DNA of 7,218 nt, taken from positions 1 through 7,218 of the forward strand of contig CALJIH010000067.1 of assembly GCA_937974135.1 (NCBI GenBank). Direction: 5' to 3'. The notes beneath the pieces were generated by a model. That model ran no database searches and had not been told where the DNA came from. It worked only from the letters and a program-made list of their open reading frames with translations. Of the stretch, positions 1 through 5,992 are shown in pieces. Position numbers and translations under genes: made by a program. Every line of letters begins with the position of its first letter. Positions within the stretch are counted from its first letter, which is position 1. This DNA comes from an uncultured Cocleimonas sp. Its GTDB lineage: Bacteria > Pseudomonadota > Gammaproteobacteria > Thiotrichales > Thiotrichaceae.

Positions 1-902
1 AAAGAATCGGTAACCACTATATTAGTCAACTCTACAGAGCCAATATTACTAACGGTAAAGGTATAATTTATGATGTCACCGACATTTGCGTATGATGGTA
101 CATCTGCTGTTTTTTCAATAGAAATACCTGGTGCGACCTCAGGTGTCCCTGTAGCATCGTTACCATCAGTGAAGAACCAAAAGTTATCACCTCTATTTGT
201 ACTACCATCGTCATCAAACACAAATGGTGTAGTGCTTCCTGTGGTAAGGATATTATTTAAAAGACCTGGAACTGGTGCTAAATCAAACCATGCAGTGCTT
301 GTCTCTGTTGAACCTTGGTTTCTGAAACAGTTTTCAAAACCATTAGAAACTGAGCCAGCCAAATTAGTTCTTTCGGTCAAAGGGCCAGTAAAACTTCCCA
401 CTCTGATTCCATTAACTTCAAAGTAAACATCATTGTGATCGAAGTTACCTGGGCAGGCGTCGCCATCACGAGCAGTTAAACGTGCATAACCTTCTACAAT
501 AGAACCTCCAAAATAATCAGTACAAGAAACCGTTCCACAGTTAAGCGCTTGAGACGGGCCAAGTTGAAATGGATTTCCTTGGAATGCTGTCGGTGTACCT
601 GTGTACTGAAAACCGCGAAATTGAGTAGAAGGATTAACAAATTGATAATAAATATTGCCGTTTGCACCAACAAATACGAACATGGTACCGCCAACAGGAG
701 GATAGGTACTTGGTATTGGCCCATTACCGCCTGGAACAGTTTCAGTAAAAGGCGTGGCTTTTGCTGGTGAAAGCGGCAGTATCAAAAATACTAGAACCAG
801 CAAGCTCATTACTTTAGTTAACTTACTAAAGTCACTTGGCATCCAATTAAGAAACGTATTTAAAAAAGAAGATACATTAACCATGTATTTTTTAAGATTC
901 AT
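1..902 (-). CDS. Large secreted surface protein with DUF11-type repeat, N-terminal part (3' end beyond window)
   Basis: The reading frame is open from ATG at 902-900 to the left edge: 300 full codons, incomplete at the C-terminus. Residues 1-49 look like a long signal peptide with a basic, extended N-region, a hydrophobic core at about 32-45 (MSLLVLVFLILPLS) and likely cleavage after PAKA (49/50). Residues 50-255 form a Gly/Pro/Thr/Asn-rich extracellular-type domain that I cannot name. It has four cysteines (122, 127, 150, 192), which could form two disulfides, and an Asp-rich stretch GDACPGNFDHND (147-158). From about 260 the sequence (ISIEKTADVPSYANVGDIIN, then YTFTVSN, then TNIVVTD) matches the start of a DUF11/conserved-repeat domain, an Ig-like repeat usually found in tandem in large surface or secreted proteins. 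A weak AGG lies about 8 bases before the start; Met7 and Met21 are alternative starts. The identity of the domain is established-family knowledge; surface location is inference. Confidence 0.88.
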   Translation of the reverse strand, partial: MNLKKYMVNVSSFLNTFLNWMPSDFSKLTKVMSLLVLVFLILPLSPAKATPFTETVPGGNGPIPSTYPPVGGTMFVFVGANGNIYYQFVNPSTQFRGFQYTGTPTAFQGNPFQLGPSQALNCGTVSCTDYFGGSIVEGYARLTARDGDACPGNFDHNDVYFEVNGIRVGSFTGPLTERTNLAGSVSNGFENCFRNQGSTETSTAWFDLAPVPGLLNNILTTGSTTPFVFDDDGSTNRGDNFWFFTDGNDATGTPEVAPGISIEKTADVPSYANVGDIINYTFTVSNIGSVELTNIVVTDS

Positions 903-929
903 TTTACTGACCTGTTATTTTTATTATCT

Positions 930-946
930 GTCGTATTCTCTACGAC
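930..946 (-). promoter_or_regulatory. Hairpin or operator-like dyad in the leader of the surface-protein gene
   Basis: GTCGTA (930-935) and TACGAC (941-946) form a perfect 6-bp inverted repeat with a 5-nt spacer. It lies 28 bases upstream of the surface-protein start codon, so in the mRNA it would be a leader hairpin; as DNA it could be a small operator. The dyad is seen directly. Any regulatory role is inference, and a 6-bp dyad may occur by chance. Confidence 0.35.
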
Positions 947-1131
947 TTAATAAGTTCTATTTTTTATTTTTTAGCTAAACTTAAGAAATTTAGGTGATCT
1001 TTCATTGCAAGATATAATACGAATACCTACAAAAACCCTTTCATATTATCTTACGATATTAAAGTACTACGCCTGAATTACAGATGAACACTTAAAGAAA
1101 AAATAGTTTTTATGTAAAATAAATATTTTTT

Positions 1132-1156
1132 AACAATAAATAGATGATTTATTGTT
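1132..1156. repeat. Perfect 10-bp inverted repeat plus spaced direct repeat
   Basis: AACAATAAAT (1132-1141) is repeated in inverse as ATTTATTGTT (1147-1156) around a 5-nt centre. The decamer TTTATTGTTT then occurs twice directly, at 1148-1157 and 1170-1179, exactly 22 bp apart, about two helical turns. This could be a binding array for a dimeric regulator or an AT-rich cruciform. The very low GC of the spacer makes such repeats easier to get by chance. Confidence 0.45.
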
Positions 1157-1297
1157 TATTTATCAATAGTTTATTGTTTTTATAGTTACACATAAATTTT
1201 CATTAAATATCTTTATATTTGTGGAAAATTTCTCTTATTAAATAGACTTTTAAAAACAATGAACCTTATTTGCTTAAGCTACTACTAACGTCTCTTT

Positions 1298-1326
1298 TTT
1301 CATTAATATTAAAATTTTTAATGAAA
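1298..1326. repeat. Perfect 9-bp inverted repeat upstream of epmA
   Basis: TTTCATTAA (1298-1306) and TTAATGAAA (1318-1326) form a perfect dyad with an 11-nt AT-only centre. It lies about 135 bp upstream of the epmA start. It has no terminator-like T-run. A regulator site is possible but unproven; low GC raises the chance of coincidence. Confidence 0.35.
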
Positions 1327-1357
1327 TATCCATGAATTTAGATCAGAATAAATAACT

Positions 1358-1378
1358 AAAAGACACCCCCCTACTTTT
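1358..1378 (+). repeat. 21-bp dispersed C-rich repeat, copy 1
   Basis: The element begins AAAAGACA, continues with six C and ends TACTTTT. It is identical over 21 bp to 5779-5799 and differs at one base from 6352-6372, all in the same orientation. Its ends, AAAAG and CTTTT, are complementary and could form a 5-bp stem around the C-run. It sits about 85 bp upstream of the epmA start, and its C6 block stands out in a spacer that is otherwise very AT-rich. Function is unknown. Confidence 0.8.
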
Positions 1379-1462
1379 GGGCATTTTTAAATACTGAATT
1401 AGTTTTAAGAATATTCTGGCTCAATTTTTATGACTTGGGTTTAAAACATAGGTTTAATTAGA

Positions 1463-2407
1463 TTGAATTGGCAACCCAATACCACCCCACAAACTCTTCA
1501 AAAACGTTCTGAAATGTTGTGCAAGATTCGAACTTTTTTTGAAAAAAAGAAAATTCTAGAAGTTGAAACACCTGCATTATCACAAAGCGCTAACTCTGAT
1601 CCTTACATCGAATCCTTTAATATAGATTTACAACGATATTTACACACCTCTCCAGAGTATCCTATGAAACGTTTGCTTGCGGCTGGCAGTGGAGATATAT
1701 ACCAAATTTGTAAGGTTTGGCGCTCTGGCGAATGGGGCAGTAAACACAATCCTGAATTTTCATTGTTGGAATATTACCGTGTTGGTTTTGGCTATCGACA
1801 ATTAATGCATGAGGTGAATGAATTACTGCTTTGTGTAATCACTCATTTAAACAAAAAATCAAAATTTGTATCTTATAAAGAGTTGTTTCTTGAAAAATTC
1901 TCAATAAATCCCCATATCTCTTGTAAAGAAGATTTGCTAAAACACGTTGCGCTTGAAATTCCCAGTTTAAATACTGACAACCTTGATCAACAGGCATTAT
2001 TAGATGCATTGCTTACTCATTGTATCGAAGCTGAGTTTGATCACAGTTGTTTGACGTTTGTTTTTGACTATCCTGCTTCTCAATCTGCTTTATCTCAATT
2101 GAGAGACGAAAAAGATTACCAAGTAGCCGAGCGTTTCGAAGTTTACGTTGGTGATTTAGAGCTGGGGAATGGATACCATGAAGAAGTTGATGCTAGTCGC
2201 AATAGAACTATTTTAGAAACTGACAATATCGCTCGAGTCCAGATGGATTTAAAAGAAATGCCAGTTGATAATTTATTTCTGGATGCTTGCGAATCCGGAA
2301 TTCCACCTTGCGCAGGCATCGCGATTGGATTAGATAGAGTTTTAATGGCTATTACAGGCGAAAAATCCATACAGAAAGTTATTAACTTTCCATGGGATAA
2401 GGCATAA
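1463..2407 (+). CDS. epmA: EF-P--(R)-beta-lysine ligase EpmA (elongation factor P lysylation)
   Basis: EpmA (formerly PoxA/YjeA/GenX) is a cytoplasmic paralogue of class II lysyl-tRNA synthetase that attaches (R)-beta-lysine, made by EpmB, to a conserved lysine of elongation factor P; this helps ribosomes through polyproline stretches. The 314 residues fit the family (about 325) and lack the N-terminal anticodon-binding domain of LysS, so this is the catalytic core only. Class II motifs are visible: VETP at 34-37 (motif 1), HTSPEYPMKRLLAAG at 61-75 and the following IYQICKVWR to NPEFSLLEYYR (79-106; motif 2), and GIAIGLDRVLMAITG at 285-299 (motif 3). AERFEVYVGDLELGNGYHE lies at 222-240. Translation starts at TTG: WQP directly after it matches the conserved EpmA N-terminus, and the next Met (18) would cut into the fold. 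An AGG at 1450-1452 is a plausible ribosome site. The gene ends 69 bp before yajC; neither epmB nor efp is in the window. Confidence 0.95.
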   Translation: MNWQPNTTPQTLQKRSEMLCKIRTFFEKKKILEVETPALSQSANSDPYIESFNIDLQRYLHTSPEYPMKRLLAAGSGDIYQICKVWRSGEWGSKHNPEFSLLEYYRVGFGYRQLMHEVNELLLCVITHLNKKSKFVSYKELFLEKFSINPHISCKEDLLKHVALEIPSLNTDNLDQQALLDALLTHCIEAEFDHSCLTFVFDYPASQSALSQLRDEKDYQVAERFEVYVGDLELGNGYHEEVDASRNRTILETDNIARVQMDLKEMPVDNLFLDACESGIPPCAGIAIGLDRVLMAITGEKSIQKVINFPWDKA

Positions 2408-2466
2408 TACAACGCGAATATTTAGTAGCTGGTTGATAGATTTATCAGCACTTGAACAATAATTAT

Positions 2467-2470
2467 GGAG
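2467..2470 (+). promoter_or_regulatory. Ribosome binding site deciding the yajC start
   Basis: Two in-frame ATGs lie at 2465 and 2477. GGAG at 2467-2470 overlaps the first ATG and lies 6 nt before the second, which is proper Shine-Dalgarno spacing. No purine-rich site precedes the first ATG. This favours the start at 2477. Confidence 0.75.
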
Positions 2471-2476
2471 AGTACT

Positions 2477-2803
2477 ATGGATTTTTTCATTTCAAACGCA
2501 ATGGCAGCTGATGCCCCACCAGCAGGTGGAGGTTTTCAGTTAATCTTAATGGTCACTATTTTCTTTGCCATCATGTATTTCATGATCATACGTCCGCAAG
2601 CAAAGAAAGGTAAAGAACATGCTGCGCTGCTTGATTCGCTAAGCAAAGGTGACGAGGTAGTCACCAGTGCTGGGATCATCGGAAAAATTACAAAAATCGG
2701 GGATAATTACGTTGAAATAAAAACATCAGCTAATTCAAGCCTTACTTTTCAACTACAAGCCATTGTTGCGGTCTTGCCAAAAGGTACAGTTAAAAACGCT
2801 TAA
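2477..2803 (+). CDS. yajC: Sec translocon accessory subunit YajC
   Basis: YajC is a small single-span inner-membrane protein that associates with SecD and SecF in the auxiliary complex of the SecYEG channel. From the start at 2477 it has 108 residues, the usual family length. Residues 1-19 are a short Ala/Pro/Gly-rich segment (AMAADAPPAGGG at 8-19), residues about 20-38 form the single membrane span (FQLILMVTIFFAIMYFMII), followed by the hallmark RPQ (39-41) and a Lys-rich start of the cytoplasmic domain with GDEVVTSAGIIGKI. Starting at 2465 would add only four residues and lacks a ribosome site. It lies 69 bp after epmA and 95 bp before secD. In many proteobacteria tgt and queA precede yajC; here epmA does. 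Confidence 0.96.
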   Translation: MDFFISNAMAADAPPAGGGFQLILMVTIFFAIMYFMIIRPQAKKGKEHAALLDSLSKGDEVVTSAGIIGKITKIGDNYVEIKTSANSSLTFQLQAIVAVLPKGTVKNA

Positions 2804-2833
2804 GTTATTAAGCAACAATGAACTAAAAACAAA

Positions 2834-2859
2834 GCTTTGCTGTCATTTAATAGCAAAGC
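2834..2859 (+). other. Hairpin between yajC and secD
   Basis: GCTTTGCT (2834-2841) pairs perfectly with AGCAAAGC (2852-2859), leaving a 10-nt loop; a G-U pair could extend it by one. It occupies the 95-bp gap between the yajC stop and the secD start. No T-run follows, so it is not a standard terminator. It could be an RNA-processing or stability element, or a weak attenuator setting the YajC:SecD ratio; that is inference. Confidence 0.5.
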
Positions 2860-2898
2860 AAGAATATCAATAGCATTAATAAATCGAGTTAAATAAGA

Positions 2899-4764
2899 AT
2901 GAACCGCTATCCTCTGTGGAAATATATTTTAATCATTATAGTTATGCTTGCAGGATTTATTTTTGCATTACCTAACTTATACCCATCGCAGCCTGCTGTG
3001 CAGGTTTCGGCCAGCTCAACCGACTTCCCGTTGAATGAGTACACGCTCAATCAAATAAAGGAAAGCTTGACCAAAAAAGGGTTGAAAGCTGTCGAGACAG
3101 AATCTGTTCTTAATAATAAAGTGCTCATTCGTTTTGACTCACCAGACACACAATTAGCTGCCAATGAAGCGATTAAAGAAACCTTGGGTAAAGAGTACAG
3201 TACCGCTTTAAATTTAGCCCCGGCTACTCCTTCTTGGTTACGCAGTTTAAACCCAATGAACCTTGGTTTAGATTTACGCGGTGGTGTACATTTCTTAATG
3301 GAAGTGGACATGAAGTCCGCTTTGGATAAAGCCCTAACCAGAACCAGTGAAGAATTTAGAACCTACTTACGCGGTGAAAAAATTAAATACCTTGGTGTAA
3401 AACGCGCTGGCGATAGTCTATTAATTCAATTTAAATCTACTGCTTTGAGGGATGGTGCACGCGCCAAACTAAAACGTGAGTATCGAAATCAACTCGATTT
3501 TATAGATTTTGAAACCGACAAAGGCGCAGCTTTAAAAGCAACTTTAACTCAACTGAATATCGATAATACCAAGCGTTTTGCTTTACAACAAAATATCACC
3601 ACATTGCGCAAGCGCGTAAATGAACTAGGTGTGGCCGAACCCGTTATTCAACAACAAGGTCTAGAACGAATTGTTGTGCAGTTACCTGGTGTTCAAGACC
3701 CTACGGTAGCAAAAGAAATTTTAGGAACCACTGCAACGCTTGAATTTAGATTAGTGGATGAAGGTAATAATCCTTTCACGGCTCAATCAACTGGCAGAAT
3801 TCCTCCAGGTGACAAACTCTTTTTTGAAAGAAACGGAAGCCCGATACTGCTGAAAAGCCGAGTAATGCTCACTGGTGATTATATTACCGATGCATCTGCA
3901 GGTTTTGGTCAAGAAGATCAACGTCCTAATGTCTCGATCGTGCTTGATGGTAAAGGTGGAAAGCTATTTTCAAAAGTGACTGGTGCCAATATCCAGAAAC
4001 TTATGGCGGTTGTATTTATCGAGCACAAAACCGTAGTAACCAAACAAGAAGATGGTACGTTCAAAAAAGACACTAAAGTTGAACGCGAAGTTATTAACGT
4101 CGCCCGCATTCAAGATACTTTAAGTAACCGTTTCCAAATTACTGGTTTAGATTCGCCTCAAGAATCGTCACAACTCGCCTTACTACTGCGCGCCGGCGCA
4201 TTAGCGGCTCCTGTCTATATTGTTGAAGAACGTACCATTGGCCCAAGCTTAGGTGCTGATAATATTAAAGCAGGCTTTAAGTCAGTGGTTATTGGCTTTA
4301 TTTTAGTGCTGATTTTCATGGCAATTTACTATAGAGTTTTTGGTCTGGTTGCGAATCTTGCGCTAACCTTAAATCTGATTTTGATTGTAGCGGTTCTGTC
4401 GATGCTGCAAGCAACACTAACCTTGCCAGGTATTGCAGGTATCGTTTTAACCGTTGGTATGGCCGTCGATGCTAATGTTTTGATATATGAACGAATAAAA
4501 GAAGAATTACGCAATGGCCTAACGCCTCAAGCCGCAATAGAGTCGGGATATGCAAAAGCATTCTCAACTATAGCCGATGCTAATATCACGACGTTAATCG
4601 CAGCTATCGTATTATTTGGTATGGGTACAGGCCCTATCAAAGGATTTGCCATTACACTGGCTATCGGAATTGTCTCATCTATGTTCACCGCTATCATGGG
4701 CACACGTGCGGTGATCAATCTTATTTACGGCGGCCAAAAACGCCTGAAGAAACTGCATATCTAG
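2899..4764 (+). CDS. secD: Protein translocase subunit SecD
   Basis: SecD is an RND-superfamily inner-membrane protein; with SecF it uses the proton gradient to complete protein translocation through SecYEG from the periplasmic side. The 621 residues match the E. coli length class (615). A first membrane span lies at about 8-25. LGLDLRGGVHFLMEVD begins at 122 and is the family signature. The periplasmic P1 region includes KRVNELGVAEPVIQQQG (238-254) and ERIVVQLPG. The C-terminal block of five spans starts near 458 and includes VGMAVDANVLIYERI (519-533), whose Asp524 corresponds to the functionally important Asp519 of E. coli, and GTGPIKGFAITL (576-587). ATG at 2899 begins MNRYPLWKY, typical for SecD; the ribosome site is weak (AAGA only). 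The TAG stop is 10 bp before secF. No truncation or frameshift is seen. Confidence 0.98.
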   Translation: MNRYPLWKYILIIIVMLAGFIFALPNLYPSQPAVQVSASSTDFPLNEYTLNQIKESLTKKGLKAVETESVLNNKVLIRFDSPDTQLAANEAIKETLGKEYSTALNLAPATPSWLRSLNPMNLGLDLRGGVHFLMEVDMKSALDKALTRTSEEFRTYLRGEKIKYLGVKRAGDSLLIQFKSTALRDGARAKLKREYRNQLDFIDFETDKGAALKATLTQLNIDNTKRFALQQNITTLRKRVNELGVAEPVIQQQGLERIVVQLPGVQDPTVAKEILGTTATLEFRLVDEGNNPFTAQSTGRIPPGDKLFFERNGSPILLKSRVMLTGDYITDASAGFGQEDQRPNVSIVLDGKGGKLFSKVTGANIQKLMAVVFIEHKTVVTKQEDGTFKKDTKVEREVINVARIQDTLSNRFQITGLDSPQESSQLALLLRAGALAAPVYIVEERTIGPSLGADNIKAGFKSVVIGFILVLIFMAIYYRVFGLVANLALTLNLILIVAVLSMLQATLTLPGIAGIVLTVGMAVDANVLIYERIKEELRNGLTPQAAIESGYAKAFSTIADANITTLIAAIVLFGMGTGPIKGFAITLAIGIVSSMFTAIMGTRAVINLIYGGQKRLKKLHI

Positions 4765-4766
4765 GA
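4763..4766 (+). promoter_or_regulatory. secF ribosome binding site overlapping the secD stop codon
   Basis: AGGA at 4763-4766 shares two bases with the secD TAG stop (4762-4764) and lies 8 nt before the secF ATG. This arrangement suits translational coupling of the two partner subunits. The overlap is seen directly; coupling is inferred. Confidence 0.7.
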
Positions 4767-4774
4767 ATATAAAC

Positions 4775-5710
4775 ATGAATACTAAAAAAATGATTAATTT
4801 CACAGGCATGCGTAAACCAGCAATGGTCTTATCTGGCTTGCTGATGATTGCTTCAATTGTTTCGCTGTTTGTTAATGGTTTGAATTTAGGTGTCGATTTC
4901 ACGGGTGGAACAGTTATTGAGATTGGTTATGACAAGCCTGCTGATGTTGACAAGATTCGTAATATTTTGACAGAAGCCAAATATGACGCTGCAGCGCAGC
5001 ACTTTGGCACCGCTAAGGACGTATTGATACGCATAGCACCACAAGATGGCGTTGATAAATCTAAGATTGGCGATGAAGTATTTGCCTTGCTAAAGCAAAC
5101 TAACCCTGAAATCGATTTACGTCGTGTTGAATTTGTTGGCCCACAAATCGGTGATGAATTACGCGATGATGGTGGTACCGCAATGCTATTAGCACTGGCA
5201 GGTATATTGATATACGTCACACTACGATTTGAATTTAGATTTTCAGTCGGAGCAATAATCGCATTGGTACACGATGTATTAATCACCGTGGGTATTTTCT
5301 CGATAACCAGAATTGAGTTTGATTTGACAATATTGGCCGCGATTCTCGCCATAATCGGTTATTCCCTCAATGACACCATTGTTGTATTCGACCGAGTTCG
5401 AGAAAACTATTTGAAATTGCGTAAAGCGACATCTGAGGAATCGGTAAATACTTCAATAAATCAAACATTAGCTCGTACTATCGTGACATCATTAACAACC
5501 TTATTAGTGTTAATTGCGTTATTTTATTTTGGTGGAGAAATCATTCACGGCTTTGCCTTAGCTATGATTATTGGCGTGATTATCGGTACCTACTCATCAA
5601 TTTATGTTGCCAGTAGTTCTTTGTTATTTATGGGTGTCACACGTGAAGCGCTATTACCGCCAGAGAAAGAAGGCGAAGACCAAGAAGAGATTGTTGATAC
5701 TTACAGCTAA
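4775..5710 (+). CDS. secF: Protein translocase subunit SecF
   Basis: SecF is the six-span partner of SecD in the proton-driven SecDF translocation complex of the inner membrane. The 311 residues fit the separate-SecF class (E. coli 323). The first span lies at about 16-34, followed by LGVDFTGG (38-45), the SecF signature and counterpart of LGLDLRGG in SecD. VEFVGPQIGDEL (118-129) precedes the C-terminal five-span block, which contains ALVHDV (163-168), IGYSLNDTIVVFDRVREN (194-211) and HGFALAMIIGVIIGTYSS (258-275). The C-terminus is short and acidic (EGEDQEEIVD). The gene starts 10 bp after secD, is probably co-transcribed and translationally coupled with it, and ends 23 bp before a strong terminator, so it closes the operon. 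No anomalies are seen. Confidence 0.98.
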   Translation: MNTKKMINFTGMRKPAMVLSGLLMIASIVSLFVNGLNLGVDFTGGTVIEIGYDKPADVDKIRNILTEAKYDAAAQHFGTAKDVLIRIAPQDGVDKSKIGDEVFALLKQTNPEIDLRRVEFVGPQIGDELRDDGGTAMLLALAGILIYVTLRFEFRFSVGAIIALVHDVLITVGIFSITRIEFDLTILAAILAIIGYSLNDTIVVFDRVRENYLKLRKATSEESVNTSINQTLARTIVTSLTTLLVLIALFYFGGEIIHGFALAMIIGVIIGTYSSIYVASSSLLFMGVTREALLPPEKEGEDQEEIVDTYS

Positions 5711-5733
5711 CCAATCTCAATAAAACATACTCC

Positions 5734-5760
5734 AAGCCCAATGATTCATTGGGCTTTTTT
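5734..5760 (+). terminator. Intrinsic terminator of the yajC-secD-secF operon
   Basis: AAGCCCAAT (5734-5742) pairs perfectly with ATTGGGCTT (5748-5756) around the 5-nt loop GATTC; two further inner pairs are possible. A run of six T at 5755-5760 follows directly. It lies 23 bp after the secF stop. No comparable T-run exists for the minus strand, so it serves secF and not the convergent gene. Confidence 0.93.
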
Positions 5761-5778
5761 GTGCTCTGAATGAGATAA

Positions 5779-5799
5779 AAAAGACACCCCCCTACTTTT
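5779..5799 (+). repeat. 21-bp dispersed C-rich repeat, copy 2
   Basis: Identical over all 21 bp to 1358-1378 and in the same orientation. It lies 18 bp after the T-run of the secF terminator and 21 bp before the first REP-like unit. The flanks are not shared with copy 1, so the conserved block is short and sharply bounded. Confidence 0.8.
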
Positions 5800-5820
5800 A
5801 AATGATATTGATACGACTAA

Positions 5821-5957
5821 CGCCTTCCCTACGGGTAAGCAATAAACAACATTTGCTTTTGTCTCGCTATAGCTCGGCTCGTTTTTGTTTTCTAGAAACG
5901 TAAATATACCGGAGCCTTGGCCAGACTAAAGCTTTAGCTGACCCGAAGGGTGAGGCG
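5821..5957. repeat. REP/BIME-like pair of inverted 20-bp units
   Basis: CGCCTTCCCTACGGGTAAGC at 5821-5840 recurs in inverse orientation at 5937-5957. Aligned by eye with one gap they agree at about 17 of 21 positions. Each unit is itself a short imperfect palindrome (CCC to GGG centre); the second folds as ACCC-GAA-GGGT with two outer pairs. They bracket about 96 bp containing the palindromes GCTATAGC (5866-5873) and CTAAAGCTTTAG (5926-5937). Paired inverted palindromic units between convergent genes are the typical setting of bacterial interspersed mosaic elements, or of the ends of a small non-autonomous element. No transposase gene is present. The type assignment is inference. Confidence 0.5.
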
Positions 5958-5992
5958 CAGCCGAATAATTTATGCAAAGCTCAGCAGTTTTG

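Larger units (their letters stand above)
903..1462. other. AT-rich divergent spacer without a convincing gene
   Basis: This 560-bp stretch separates the minus-strand surface protein from epmA. No reading frame here looks coding; a small plus-strand frame ending at 978 is antisense to the signal-peptide region. It holds a short hairpin in the surface-gene leader, two AT-rich perfect dyads, a decamer direct repeat and one copy of the 21-bp dispersed repeat, each listed separately. It should also hold the promoters of both flanking genes, but no -35/-10 pair is good enough to name. A TATAAT at 1013-1018 on the plus strand lacks a good -35 and points to no nearby gene start. Confidence 0.7.

Noticed and set aside
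70..426. 118-codon plus-strand open frame starting MMSPTFAYD
   Set aside because: It is antisense to the surface-protein gene, whose minus frame has a signal peptide and DUF11 homology; the plus frame shows no recognisable protein features.
1366..1389. C-run, GGG and T-run around copy 1 as a terminator
   Set aside because: The stem would be only about three pairs; the sequence is better explained as the dispersed repeat.
2433..2463. TTGATA and AATAAT as a yajC promoter
   Set aside because: Spacing is 19 bp and transcription would start at the ribosome site itself; a short TGATA/TATCA dyad there is also too weak to call.
2465..2476. ATG at 2465 as the yajC start
   Set aside because: The ribosome site GGAG overlaps this ATG and is correctly spaced only for 2477.
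4927..5352. 141-codon minus-strand open frame inside secF
   Set aside because: It is fully contained in secF, which is a clear intact family member; the composition looks like an antisense shadow.
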